From Adiantum capillus-veneris (lineage: Eukaryota; Streptophyta; Polypodiopsida; Polypodiales; Pteridaceae), in assembly GCA_014529385.2 (NCBI GenBank), contig CM043958.1, forward strand, positions 121,052,817 to 121,116,816: 64,000 nucleotides of DNA, given 5' to 3'. A program made the translations under genes and the position numbers. Below, in pieces: positions 12,465 to 24,566 of this stretch (positions are counted from its first letter, which is position 1; the number at the start of each line of letters is the position of its first letter). The notes under the pieces are model-generated. The model was not told where the DNA came from. It made no database searches and was given only the letters and a program-made list of their open reading frames with translations.

Positions 12465-12722
12465 ATGGACGAGAGGCTAAAGGAATTTTCTAACTGGAGG
12501 ACGGAAGAAGAAGAGACGAAGGAGGCCCTAGCCGCCTTCATTGAGGTGCTGCTGCCAGGCTGCAGTGTCATCAACATTCAAGAGGTAAATTCTCCATCTC
12601 GTATCGCTCGTTCTAACTATAAATCGAAAGCATCAGGCAGGAGATTGGTGAGGTGCCATCACTGTTGTCAACCAAGGCACATGGTCAATGAGTGCCAACA
12701 ACGAAGGCAGCGGAAGGGCTGA
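12465..12722 (+). CDS. small zinc-knuckle ORF in the Tat leader
   Basis: An 85-residue open frame begins with ATG at 12465 and contains one CCHC knuckle, CHHCCQPRHMVNEC (C-x2-C-x4-H-x4-C), in a basic context (RRQRKG at the C terminus). It lies between the 5' LTR and the main gag. It may be a detached piece of an upstream Gag-like protein, or a separate leader ORF as described for some Tat-type elements. Too short and too decayed around it to call a function beyond probable nucleic-acid binding. Confidence 0.4.
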   Translation: MDERLKEFSNWRTEEEETKEALAAFIEVLLPGCSVINIQEVNSPSRIARSNYKSKASGRRLVRCHHCCQPRHMVNECQQRRQRKG

Positions 12723-13756
12723 AGTCTTCTACATTGACATTCATCGCAAGGAGGTCATTCATGTCAAGGAAGGAGAGTAGACGGTAAGGCCGCTTTTCCC
12801 TAAAGAAACAGCAGTCAAAGATAAAACCCCGAAGTGGCCTAAAGGGACTGCTCAAGCCAAGGGCAAGGAGAAAATAGGCTAGCCTGGAAACACATGACCC
12901 CGAAGGGAGAAGCATCTGGCCAAGAAAGTGCTTCAAGCTCAGAGAGCCGGGTTGTACCCACTTTTTCAAAGAAGAAGTCACCCGAAGGAAAGCGGCGGAA
13001 GGTCGCCTACCGATTTGCACGACGCATGTGAGTGCTACCAATCCACTTCGACAATCCAGAAGAAGAAGTGGTGAGAAGATTCCCATGTCCTAGAGAGGAG
13101 TGGTTCGGATACTGCTCTCGCTGTTTTGGGAAGCGAGTGGAGGACCTTCCTCCCCTCCCGGTACAACTTATCCTGAAGAAGCTCTCTACCACGGGAGAGA
13201 CCCAGTGGGCTGGAAATGAGCTGCAGCTGAATGGAGTAGAATTCATGCAACACGTCGATTACGGAAATTACCTATAATTGCTATTAGCCAAGAGACTGGG
13301 AGTGGTCAGACGCGTCGCCATCACCCCGTAGGTGCTAAGCAACGAATGAAGTTTAGAACCCATGAAAGGTGACGACCTCTTGTGGATGTGCTGACTCATC
13401 ATCACTGGCATGGTAAGAGTGTAAGTAGGTATTTCACCCTTTGTGCATAATGGAAAACGGGCCGATGGCATTCCCGTTCAGATTCCTGTAGCATATGCAT
13501 GTGAACATCTATGTGGATAGGAAAGTCTTCTACCGGCAGAAGATCGTCTACCTATTTGGTGCGGCATTACTAGGAGAAATCCTCAATTCCCCGAACCCTA
13601 TCATTCTCCCCATACTAGATTACCATCATTCCTTTAATGTCTCTATTTTTATCCTGTTTTAGCTTATCCATTCGCCCCTATAAGAAACCCCTATGAGCAG
13701 TTGCTGTTGATGTTTTTTTTAAAAAAAAAGGGTTTGTAATTTCCCAAGTCACCACC
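12723..13756 (+). other. Tat leader, no supported gene
   Basis: About 1 kb between the small knuckle ORF and gag. A short open frame at 13032-13277 (81 codons) has no recognisable motif. The rest is stop-rich on both strands and is probably 5' leader sequence of the Tat element. Confidence 0.4.
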
Positions 13757-14586
13757 ATGGCAAGTGTTTCTTTCCCCACGTTCTGTGGAAAGAAGGGTGA
13801 GGATCTCACCACTAATTTTTTGGATGATTTTGACATTGCTTGTGTCGTCTCCAACAAAGATGACGACGCTTCATGACTCAGAATTTTTCCTCTACTGATG
13901 AAAGTAGAGGCCAAGTACTGGTACAATGCATTGCCCAGGCTACCAAGAATGCATGGGATGTGTTAAGGGCTGCTTTTGTAAAGAGGTTTGGTGGAGGCAC
14001 AACCTCGGAGAAGCTATGGCAGCTATTGACAGAATTAAAGCAGGCAGGCCTGCTGGAGTACGCCACCTATGAATCAAAGTTTGTGGACCTATGGGAGAGA
14101 TGGGTTGCCACACTGGAGGAAGGCAAAGGAGCGCCTAATTTCCTAAAGAAGGACCGTTTCATTGCTGGACTATGGTCTCCGCTTAGAGAGAAGGTGAAGG
14201 GAAGGTTTCCTGCAACATATGAGTTGGCAGTCGAAGTAGCCTGCCTTAAAGACAAGAAGCTGCGCATGCAAGCAAGAGTAAACGAGTCAGAGGAAACAAG
14301 CTCGGCCCGACCAACCCCAGTGGCTGCAACAGCCAACAATAGAGTCCAACCACAGGAGACAACAGAGGAGCAGCAAGACTTACTGAGTCGCATCACCACC
14401 CAACTAGAGAGTTTATCTGTGCATCTGGTGCAGCAAGGGCATGCATCTTGCAGAAATCCAGAACAAGGAAGAGGACAAAGAAGGCAGAACCCAGAATACC
14501 ACTGTTACAATTGCAGAGAAGACGGCCATGGAATGTACTACTGCCCACACCCAAGAAGGCAGAACTTAAATAGAGGGGGGAGATAG
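13757..14586 (+). pseudogene. Tat gypsy Gag
   Basis: The ATG at 13757 (MASVSFPTFCGKKGEDLTTN) starts a Gag whose frame hits TGA near 13877 and then shifts. The core resumes from about 13873 with the conserved WDVLRAAFVKRFGGG and YATYESKFVDLWERW type motifs of retrotransposon gag, and it ends with the knuckle CYNCREDGHGMYYC (C-x2-C-x4-H-x4-C). Gag packages the element RNA. The protease-RT frame follows at 14886 after a Pro-rich and Lys/Glu-rich spacer. Confidence 0.75.
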
Positions 14587-14885
14587 AATCAGATCTCTCC
14601 GCCAAGAGTAAGACCACCACCAAGACAGCCAGGACCAATCCCAGCAATCCAAATCCTGCGACCACCTATACAACAGCAACCACCACCCCAACCTCTCATT
14701 TTGCCACTACCCCCACCACCTGCGGTGAACCAAGCGGTGAGTGTCATTAGCTTAGAGGCTAAAGGGAAGGCGAAGGTAGAAGAGTCAGCTCGAGAGAAGC
14801 ACAAAGGAAAAGCGAAGGTAGAAGAAGTGGATGCTATGGGAGTGAAACGTGTGAGGCACGAGGAGGCATCTCAAAGGAAGAGAAA

Positions 14886-16270
14886 ATGAAAGGGAAAGCC
14901 GAGTCTAGCAGACAAGCAGCTAAACCGCGGCGGAAGATAGACATAGTGGACTTCTCACTAGGTGAGGAGGCACAACCCTATGACTTAGTTCAGGACGTGT
15001 TAATGCAGGGCCCGAAGATAATGTGGCCCCAATTACTCCACCTTGCACCCCGAATGAGGAGGCAATGGACGAAGATGGTAAGTACCAGGAAATCAAAACC
15101 ACGGATAGCTGGGGCTATCTCTCGGAGGGATCTCGACGACATCTTGCCAACCATGGATGCTCACATCAAAGGGCAGCGGATTTCAAACGTCTACATAGAT
15201 GGTGGTGCGCAAATATGCGTCATGAGTGAAAAGATGATGCACCATCTAGGTCTAGAGGTAAGTAGGCCGGCACCCTGCCGAGCCAAGATGGCAAACAATG
15301 TAAGAGTAAAATGCGTAGGCATTGTAAATGCGGTCAAAGTAAAAGCATTCAATACGAAAGTGGAGGTAGACATCTTTGTCATGCCACACAAAGGAGAGGG
15401 CTACCCCATCATTCTTGGAAGGTCTTGGCTTATGGCCATGGAAGCAAAACAAGACTGGAGCACCGGGATGATCCAGATGAAGGATGCTAAAGGGAAGTCC
15501 ATATTCTACGACATGAGGACTGGGAAGCAGTGCAATATGATCTTGGAGGCTTCAGAAGACGAGTCCACCAGCGAATCCTCGTCTACCTCAGGAGAAGACA
15601 CAACCACCACCGACGGGAGTGACAGTAGCATCGAAGTAATGGGAGTCATTCTTAAAGACCCAAACAAATTAACACAATCTGAAGCAACCTCAGCAAACGA
15701 AGAGGGACCATCAGGTAAGCAGTCATTGGAGGATGCAAGTAAGCTACAAAAAATGCTCTCAAATGAGTTAACCAATGAAGAGAGGAAGGAGTATGTCTCT
15801 ATGTTAGGCAACTTCACTACTTTGTTCATTGATGGCTATGATAAGATCACAGGAATTACAGTAGTGCAGCACCACATAAAGCTCAAGGAAGGCAGTAAAC
15901 CCATAGTACAAAAGCTCAGAAGACTTGGAGTGATTCAACAAGAGGCATTGCTTAAAGAAGTAAGGAGTTTGCTACAAGCAGGTTTCATCTACCCTGTCGA
16001 AGACTCAGAATGGGTCTCCCCAATAGTAGTCACACCAAAAAAAAATGGTAAATGGAGAGTCTGTGTGGATTACAAACCTCTCAATGCATCCACGAAGAGG
16101 GACCATTTTCCCCTCCCATTCCAGGATGAAATACTCAATGAAGTGGCAGGCACGAATGCTACACAGTATACGACGGCTACTCAGGATACTTCCAGATTAG
16201 CATTGCGGAGGAGGATCAGAAGAAGACAACCTTCATCACACTCTGGGGATGTTTTGCCTACAGAGTAATG
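14886..16270 (+). pseudogene. Tat gypsy protease and N-terminal reverse transcriptase
   Basis: The protease lies near 15180-15480: ISNVYIDGGAQICVMSEK supplies D-G-G-A in place of the usual D-T/S-G-A, followed by YPIILGRSWLMAME. The RT starts near 15860 with the palm/fingers signature WVSPIVVTPKKNGKWRVCVD and the following YKPLNAST. Around 16155 the reading frame shifts: the expected DGYSGYFQI block lies in the next frame. This explains why the open frame ends at 16268 while RT homology continues without a gap. It is therefore one pol gene broken by a frameshift. Confidence 0.85.
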
Positions 16271-17764
16271 CCATTTGGCCTCACCAATGCCCCAGCCACA
16301 TTTCAACGCTATGTGACCTTTGTTTTCCAACCCTACTTTGGAACATCAATACGGGTTTTCATAGATGATTTTTGTATCTATAGCTCAAGAGCCCTTCATC
16401 TAAGCAAAGTCTATGATGGCTTAACCAGGCTACAAACCCTGGGTGGCCAACACAACGTGGACAAGTGTCACATTGTTGAGAGCAAGGTCACTCTCCTTGG
16501 TCATGTAATTTCAACAAAAGGAATCGAGGCTGACCCTAGCAAAATTCAGGCTCTAGTATCTTTATCATCTCCCACCACCGCCAAGCAGTTGGTTTCTTTC
16601 CTTCAGAAGGTAAGATATTTAAGCAGGTTCATTCACCTGCTATCTCAAGTGGTCCTTCCCCTACAACAACTCACCCAAAGGGATGTTTTCTCATGGAGTG
16701 AAGAGAATGAACAACAATTTACTGAGGTAAAGCAAGTCCTATCTAAGCTTCCCACTATTTCACCCCCCAAGTGGGACGAGCCATTCTATGTGAACCCTAG
16801 TGTGGGAAATGATACTCTGGGAGTAGTACTAATGCAAAAGGATCCCAAAACTTCTTTCATGCGCCCTATTTACTTCTCTAGTCGAGTCATGACCCCATCA
16901 GAGAAGGGATTCACCGAAGTAGAACACATGGTTCTGGCACTAATGTTTGCTACTACAAAATTACGCTCCTATCTCTTGCCTAGACCATTTGTAATCCTGA
17001 CAATGGAAGAGGTTTTTCCTTATGTAATGCGACACATGGATGTCTCATCTAGGATCTCAAAGTGGTTAATTAGACTACAAGAATTTGATTACACCATGCA
17101 AGTAGAAAACTCTACCAGGGCTAGTCTAGCAGGAATTCTCACTCATCGCCACTACGAGAGGAAACTAAAGGTCAACACGGAAGAAAAGGAAGGAACACCA
17201 GAAAAAGAGAGCCCTAAGCTAGAGAGAGCTCACTCTCTTTTCTTTGACGGAGCATACAAGAGAAAAATGAATCAGTCTGCAGCAGGCATGGTCATTTTCA
17301 ATGAACAGCAGGAAAGAGTATTCTCCATGGGGCAGTTATCACACTCCCACTCTAACAATGAGGCAAAATATGCAGCCCTAATCCTTGGGCTGGAACAATG
17401 TATTTCACACAAAATTCAGCGCTTGAATGTGTTCGACGACGCTTTACTTTTGATAATGCAGATAAATGGCACTTGGGAGTGCAAGAATCAGGTTTTACTT
17501 AGTCAACTTCGCCAAGTTAAGGACCTTCTGAAGAAGTTTGAAGCGGTAAGACTCTTCCACATTCCCAAAGCAGAAAATCAAGAGGCAGATGCACTAGCTA
17601 AAGAAATAATACAAGATGCTTCAATAGGAGCAATCAAATTAAAGCTACCCCTCTTTCAAGGCAGTGACGCTATGCTTGATATCATCATCTTTCTGAATAC
17701 AGGGGAATGTCCAACAGGACACACTAAAGGCCAAAAACAATGGCTGGTAAGGAAGGCTACTAGG
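16155..17764 (+). pseudogene. Tat gypsy RT, RNase H and second (archaeal-type) RNase H
   Basis: RT continues with MPFGLTNAPATFQRY and the active-site block VFIDDFCIYSS (F-I-D-D instead of Y-x-D-D), then thumb and connection. The first RNase H follows (VNPSVGNDTLGVVLMQKD, TEVEHMVLALMFA). A second RNase H begins near 17230 with HSLFFDGAYKRKMNQSAAG and SHSNNEAKYAALILGLE, where D and E are candidate catalytic residues. This duplicated RNase H marks the Tat lineage. The frame is cut at 17764 by copia B; codons on either side of that insertion join in phase (K-A-T-R then Y-H-L-I). Confidence 0.85.
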
Positions 17765-17956
17765 TGTTGGGGTATAAAGCCCAATGTGGTCGCCCAGGTA
17801 AGTGGGCGGGCCGCCAGGTATGTACACATATTCTTTTGTAAAAACCTAATAAGAACTCACTATGCTCTACACATTACAGTAGAGCGAGTTCACCATATCG
17901 TCGTGCTCTTCTTCTCGCACTCTCTCTCGCGTCGCACTTCCGCTCGTACTCCTTCA
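17765..17956 (+). repeat. copia B 5' LTR
   Basis: Starts TGTTGGGGTATAAAGCCC and ends TCCTTCA. Matches 23102-23293 over its full 192 bp with about two substitutions. Confidence 0.95.
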
Positions 17957-17958
17957 AC

Positions 17959-17970
17959 TGGTATCAGAGC
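17959..17970 (+). other. copia B primer-binding site (initiator tRNA-Met)
   Basis: TGGTATCAGAGC, two bases after the 5' LTR, is the standard plant copia primer-binding site complementary to the 3' end of initiator tRNA-Met. Confidence 0.95.
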
Positions 17971-19031
17971 TCAGATCGAGGCTCGGGGAAGCACTGCATG
18001 AGGCTAGAGTCACCAACTCAGATTGGAGTGAAATTCGACAGGCGAAGACACGGCCCCAAATCTCGTTCATCTGAATTTCATTCTGAAGTCATCTCGGCCA
18101 CCGTTCGGCTTTGACAAAGGTCTGCGCAGGCCATTTTCGACTACGTGGTCTCGACGGGTGCAGATCCGACTCTGCAAATTTGGGGTTTTCGGCCTACGAC
18201 TGCAGGTGCTGAGGATATCAACACTCCCAGAGTGTTGATTTGTGGCTGTCTACACATCGAAGGACGGCTCACAGTTCTTGGAGACATGTCACATACGACA
18301 CGGGCGTATCTACACACAGACTGTAGGAGACATCCACTAGTTCATCAGGTAGCTTGTGTTTGCTGCTTGATATTCCAGATTTCATCTTGACATTGCAGGT
18401 ACTTCCACATGGGATGCATTGTCAGAGATGATGTATGTCTGTTGAGGATTTGCTGGCTGTGAGTCACGCAGCAAACAACCGCCGCAGCGGTTACAGTATA
18501 TAGTGGGAAATTTGTGGATGTATGACTTTGTGGGAAGTCTATGTACTGTCAGATTTATTGCAGCCTTTGTTGAGGGTCGAGTGAGGTTTTATTGAGCTGG
18601 GGGATTCTCGAATGTTGAGATCCTTTCGGTGATACAGGTCTTGGAGCGATCCCTCGAGCACCCTTAGATAGGCAGCTAGGATGTATTGACTGTGAGTTAG
18701 ACAGTTGGGATTGCATCTTTGCTTTACTGCCGTTGAGACATTGTCGCAGTCTATGCTTACAGGACAGTGACAGGACAGTCAGAGACAATACAGGTGCAGG
18801 ACAGGTTTATCCACAGCTTACAGTGTTAGAGAGATAGTGGTTTTTTGAGCTGTTTTTGGTCTGTTTTTTAGTACACCAGAGCCATTTTACAAAGGAGACT
18901 CTGCCAAAATTTCTGCAAAATCTGAAGCTTTCTTGGTTCATTTGATAGGTTGATTTTGGTTCAGAGGTCAGTTTACAGGGGAAACTCTGCCGAATTTTTC
19001 CCAGGAAAGTAAACTACTGTGAAGCATAGCT
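17971..19031 (+). other. copia B untranslated leader
   Basis: About 1.06 kb between the primer-binding site and the gag ATG at 19032. No supported ORF. It presumably holds packaging and dimerisation signals, but none can be named from sequence alone. Confidence 0.6.
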
Positions 19032-22000
19032 ATGGCTGGATCATAGGACACTGCTCTTTACAATATCAAGAAGCTAGATGGAACCAATTTCCCATTGTGG
19101 AAGAAGCAGATTTGGCACGTGTTGGTACAAAAGAAGCAGATAAAACCTATAAAGCTCAAGGGGATAAAACCGGAAGATATGGACGAAGATGAATGGAGTG
19201 AAATGGATGAATTGGCACTTTCTACCATTATGCTGACTTTGGCAGAAAGCGTTTACTTCAATGTAGCAGACGAGATGTCGGCTTATCAAGCATGGTTAAA
19301 GCTGAGTGATCTTTATGAGAAGCAAAGTGCAGCTTCACAGGTATAGTGGCTTAAGAAGCTTGTTGACTTGAAGATGAAAGAAGGGACACCTATGTCCAAT
19401 CATCTGAATGAATTCAACACAATCTATAGTCAGTTGTCAGCTCAAGGTGTCAAGTTTGATGAACCTGTTAGAGCTATGTTCCTGTTGATCACATTGTCGA
19501 AAATTTGGGACACTTTTCGCACAGCTTTGAGTAATTCTGCACCTCCAGATGGTTTGAACATAGCAGGAGTAGAAGGAAGTCTGCTTACTGAAGAAACCAA
19601 TAGAAAGACAATGGACAAAGGCAAAGGAACAGCCTTAGTTGTTAGGGGAAGGACCAAAGAAAAGTACAAAGGTGGAAAGAGGAATCAGTCTCGTAGCAAG
19701 TCCCGCAGTGCTAAAGGCAAGAGTGACATAGAATGCTACCATTGTGGCAAGAAAGGTCACATGAAAAGAGACTGCAGAGAATGGAAAGCAGAAAAAGGCA
19801 AAGAGAAAGCTGAAGACCATGGTGAGAAGAACAAGTCCTCAGTGAAGATTCAAGAAATAAATGTGACAAACACTGTTGCAGAGGATGACAAACTAGTGTC
19901 AGGAGACATCTACTTCTTGAAGAATACAATGGACTCAGCTCTTCTTACAACATCTGATGGACATGCACTGAGTGACTGGATTATAGACTCAGGGGCATCA
20001 CTTCATGTGTCTCCAAACAAGGAGTGGTTTACCTCTTATGTGACCACTAAAGATCATGTTCGGCTAGGCAATGGGCAGACATGTGAGATCTTAGGTGTTG
20101 GAGATGTTCAATTGAAGTTTCAGAATGGCTCTTCTTTCACGCTGAAGAATGTGAGACATGTTCCCGCAATTACAAAGAGCTTGATCAGCACAGGTTTACT
20201 TGATGATGCTGGCTACGTCACCACTTTTGGACAGAACATGTGGAAGATATCCAAGGGGTCTATGACAGTAGCACATGGAGTAAAGTCTGGAGGACTTTAC
20301 ATGATTTATGTATCAAATGTCTCTAAAAATGTAATCAATGTAACCGAGCAGCCGAACGTTTCTTTGTGGCATAGCCGGTTAGGACATATGTCCAAGAAGG
20401 GAATGGAAATCTTGTCTCGTTCTGGTTATTTGCCTGGCTTTTCATTTAATGATTTTGAATTCTGTGAACATTGTCTGTATGGTAAGCAAACACAGTAGCC
20501 ACATAAGCATAGAAGCAGTAGAAGAGATACACAGTTGGCACTTGTTCATAGTGATTTGTGTGGACCTATGCCTAACCTATCTCTAGGGGGAGCTTATTAC
20601 TTTATGAAATTTATAGATGATTACTCGAGGAAAGTATGGGTTTACTTTCTCAAGCACAAGGATGAAGCGTTTAGTGTTTTCAAAATGTTTGTGGCGCTTG
20701 TGGAGAATCAGAGTGGCAAGAAGCTTAAATGCTTACGCACTGACAATGGTGGAGAGTATGTTTCAAAGGCCTTTCAGTACTTTTGTGAGTCAAAAGGTAT
20801 AAAACGTGAACTTACTGCTCCTTACAATCCTCCTCAAAATGGTGTTGCTGAGAGGATGAATAGGACCATACAAGAGAAGGTCAGAAGTATGTTGTCCAAT
20901 GCACAGCTGCCAAATGGGTTTTGGGCTGAAGCTGTATCAACAGCTGTTCATCTTATAAATAGATCTCCTAGCAAGGTTTTGTAGAAGGATTCAGTGCCAA
21001 AGATGGTATGGTCAGGCAAAATGCCCTCATACAAGCATCTCAGAGTCTTTGGCTGTGAGGCATATACTCACGTTCCAAAGGAATTTAGGAACAAACTTGA
21101 GCCAAAGAGTAGAAAGTGCATCTTTCTAGGCTATGGTAATTCTGGTGAGATGGGGTACAGACTTTGGGATCCCGAATCCAGAAAGGTTGTCCGCAGCAAT
21201 GATGTTCACTTTAATGAATCCAAATATCATTCTAAACTAGAGAGGGTTGAGGAGATTAGAAGAGTTGTCTTCCAAGAAGATGGACCTGCACGTGCAAGAC
21301 AAAATGTCAGGGCTCAAGAGGAGCAAGGATAGGATAGAGTGGAACCACAGGTTGTGGCTGAGCCTGAGCCACCTATTGTGCATAGATCTAGATGTGTCAT
21401 GCGACCTCCTGATAGGTTTGTTCCATCTATGAACTATGTCATGTTGACTGATTGCAATGAGCCTTCATGTTACAAGGAAGCAGTGCAAATTAAGGACTCC
21501 GGGAATTGGCAATTGGCCATGCAGTCAGAGATGACATCTCTGCATAAAAACCAGACATGGAAGCTAGTTAAATTACCACGGGGAAAAAAGGATCTACCCT
21601 GTAAATGGGTTTACAGGTATAAGATCACCGCTCATGATAGTCAGCCAAAGTACAAAGCAAGGCTTGTTGCCAAGGGCTTTAAGCAAGAACAAGGCATTGA
21701 ATTTGATGAAGTCTTCTCTCCGGTGGTCAAGATGACTACATTGAGATTCTTTCTTGCATTGGTTGCCATATTAGATTTGGTGTTGCACCAAATGGATGTC
21801 AAGACAGCGTTCTTGCATGGTGATTTAGATGTGGAAATTTACATGCAGCTGCCAGAAGGGTTTGTTGAGAAAGGCAAGGAAGATTGGGTATGCTAGTTGT
21901 TAAAGAGTCTTTATGGCTTAAAACAATCACCGAGGGCATGGTACCATAAATTCCACAAGTTTATGCTTTCTCAAGGCTACAAACGTAGTGAGTTCGATCA

Positions 22001-23012
22001 CTGTCTATATACAAAGAAGGCTAAGGATGGCAGTTGGCTGATCCTTATTTTGTATGTGGATGACATGTTGATTGCTGGCAAGCACTTGGAAGAAATTTCA
22101 TCTTTGAAGTCAAAGATGGCAAAATCGTTTGACATGAAAGACATGGGTGAGGCAAGTCATATACTTGGTATGCGCATTGAGAGAGACAGATCAAAGAAGT
22201 TGATTTGGTTATCTCAAAAAGAGTATATTGACAAGGTTTTGCAACGTTTCAATATGGAGAAGGGAAAGGCACTGAGTGTTCCATTGCCACCATATGTGAA
22301 ACTTAGCAAACAAGATTGTCCTGTGTCTGAGGAAGAACAGGCTGAAATGGATAAGATTCCATATGCTTCTGCAGTGGGTAGTTTGATGTATGCAATGATT
22401 GCTACTCACCCTGACATTTCATTTGCAGTGGGAGTAGTAAGTCGATACATGTCAAACCCAGGCAAGAAACATTGGGAGGCAGTGAAAGGAATATTGAGAT
22501 ACCTGAAAGCTACAAAGAGTATGCACATATGCTATGGGAGTCAGGAGCTAAGTGTAAAGGGTTTTACAGACTCAGATTATGCAGGTGACTTAGACAACCG
22601 AAGGTCTACGTCAGGGTATGTCTTTACATTGGCTGGTGGAGCAGTATCATGGCGTTCTAGATTACAAGATTGTGTTACTCAGTCTACTACAGAGGCTGAA
22701 TATGCTGCAGCATCAGAGGCATGCTAAGAATCAATTTGGCTTAATCGACTAGTAACAGATTTGGGAATCAAAGAAGAGATGCCTGTGTTATATTGTGATA
22801 GTCAAAGTGCTATACAATTGGCTCGCAATCCAGTTTATCACTCAAAGACAAAGCATGTGGATGTGAAGTATCATTTCATCAGGGAAATGCTCGAGGATAA
22901 GCAACTTCAGCTTGTCAAAGTTCACACCACAGAAAATCCTGCTGATCTACTTACAAAAGGACTTCCCTCAGAGAGCTTTGCGCATTTTCGCAAGCAGTTA
23001 GGTGTAGGGTAG
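19032..23012 (+). pseudogene. copia B gag-pol polyprotein with in-frame stops
   Basis: One reading frame runs from the ATG at 19032 to TAG at 23010-23012 with no frameshift, but it is interrupted by TAG at about 19044, 19344, 20496, 20982, 21330 and 21894, and by TAA at about 22725. Domain order is copia-like. Gag has the knuckle CYHCGKKGHMKRDC; the protease has DWIIDSGASLHVSP (D-S-G-A). The integrase has WHSRLGHMS of the zinc region, then D-L-C-G-P, TDNGGEY and ERMNRT as the DDE residues. RT has KWVYRYKI, QMDVKTAFLHGDL and LYVDDMLIAG (Y-V-D-D), and RNase H has SDYAGDLDNRRSTSGY and DSQSAIQLA. Confidence 0.93.
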
Positions 23013-23089
23013 TACATCACTTCTCTACATCTCTTGTATATTAGCTTGTATAGTAGCTTCTCTCACACTTAAAGTACCACATTGGACTT

Positions 23090-23101
23090 TAAGTGGGAGG
23101 T
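23090..23101 (+). other. copia B polypurine tract
   Basis: The AAGTGGGAGG-like tract directly precedes the 3' LTR at 23102, the usual copia arrangement. Confidence 0.8.
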
Positions 23102-23293
23102 TGTTGGGGTATAAAGCCCAATGTGGTCGCCCAGGTAAGTGGGCGGGCCGCCAGGTATGTACACATATTCTTTTGTAAAAACCTAATAAGAACTCACTAT
23201 GCTCTACACATTACAGTAGAGCGAGTTCACCATATCGTCGTGCTCTTCTTCTTGCACTCTCTCTCGCGTCACACTTCCGCTCGTACTCCTTCA
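23102..23293 (+). repeat. copia B 3' LTR
   Basis: 192 bp, TG...CA ends, followed by the target duplication CTAGG at 23294-23298. See the 5' LTR. Confidence 0.95.
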
Positions 23294-24537
23294 CTAGGTA
23301 CCACCTTATAGACGACCACTTGTATTGTAAGGGCAAAGATCAAATTCTCAGGCGGGTGCCAACCTCCAGTGAAATCACCGAGGTAATCTCAAGCTGCCAT
23401 GACGGCGTCTACGGTGGTCATTTTTCTCTAGATATCACCAGTAGGAAGATTCTATAGGCAGGATACTTTTGGCCTAGTTTGAACAGAGATGTAAACCATT
23501 GGTGTAAAACATGTAAGGCCTGTCAAGTGGCCAGTGATCGCACGCTAACCTATGAGCCCCAAACCCCTATCATTTCATATGGTCCGTTTGAGAAATGGGG
23601 AATAGATGCAATTGGTCCCTTACCAAGGGCCCAATCAGGTAAACTGTACATCATTGTGGGGGTAGACTACATGACGCGATGGATAGAAGCAACAGCCACC
23701 ACCCGCATTACAGCCCAAGAGGTGGCAAAGTTCATTTTTAAGCATATCGTTTGCCGTTTTGGAACTCCTCTTGAGATAATATCAGATAGAGGACCAGGAT
23801 TCAGAGGTGATGTAGTAGGAGAACTGATGAAGAAGTTAGGCATCACACGTCGGCATTCCACACCATACTATCCACAATGCAATGGTCTGGGAGAGAAGGT
23901 AAATGGAATGATTTGCAAGATCATCACAAAACAGGTGAACAACCATACAGGAGATTGGGATAAACATCTCATGGCAGCTCTTTGGGCCTACAGAACAACG
24001 TTCCGAACATCACTAGGTTTCACCCCTTTCCATCTAGTTTATGGAAAGGAGGCAATTCTACCCATTGAGGTACAAATAGCCATCTTACGAGTCTTGGCTA
24101 GTCAGACCCACCGTCCAATCGTAAACCTTAGAAACCACATCTTGGATCTAGAGAGACTACAACTGGATAGGGAAGAAGCAATCAATCACTATGCAGCACA
24201 GGCAGAACGACGCCGACTCACTTTCAATCAAGGGCTTAAAGAGAAAGGACTGAAAAAAGGCATGTTAGTGCTGCGATACGACAACAGATTTGATACCAGG
24301 AAGGATAAGAAATTTCAGCCCAGATGGGAAGGACCATTCATCATCAGGAAACGCTACGACAACGGCAGCTATAAGCTGATGGAGGCAGATGGGAGAATTC
24401 ACAAGACTAGAGTCAATGGATGGAGACTGAAGAGGTACTTTCTTAGGTTTGACCCAGAATTCGTGCTAGACATTCCAGAAGAGGGAGAACCCTCTAACTC
24501 TATAGCTGAAGAAACTGAAGAATGGCTAGAAGCATGA
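23294..24537 (+). pseudogene. Tat gypsy integrase (pol C terminus)
   Basis: The frame resumes in phase after copia B. The N-terminal zinc region has a DGVYGGHFSLDITSRK block, a TAG near 23456, then WCKTCKACQVA, giving the H-H-C-C finger. The catalytic core shows WGIDAIGPLPRAQSGK (first D), IISDRGPGFRG (second D) and QCNGLGEKVNGM (E), all spaced as in Ty3 integrases. It continues to KPRWEGPFIIRK-like residues (QPRWEGPFIIRKRYDNGSYK), the GPF/Y-type module downstream of the core, and ends at 24537. The DDE triad appears intact. Integrase inserts the element cDNA into the host genome. Confidence 0.9.
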
Positions 24538-24566
24538 ATGCCTATAGCCAAAAGAGAGAGGGCTAA

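Larger units (their letters stand above)
17765..23293 (+). mobile_element. Ty1/copia element B, full length
   Basis: LTRs of 192 bp flank a leader, one gag-pol frame and a polypurine tract. CTAGG lies at 17760-17764 and again at 23294-23298, a perfect 5-bp target duplication. The two LTRs differ at only about two positions, so the insertion is recent. It interrupts the pol gene of the Tat element between RNase H and integrase. Confidence 0.95.
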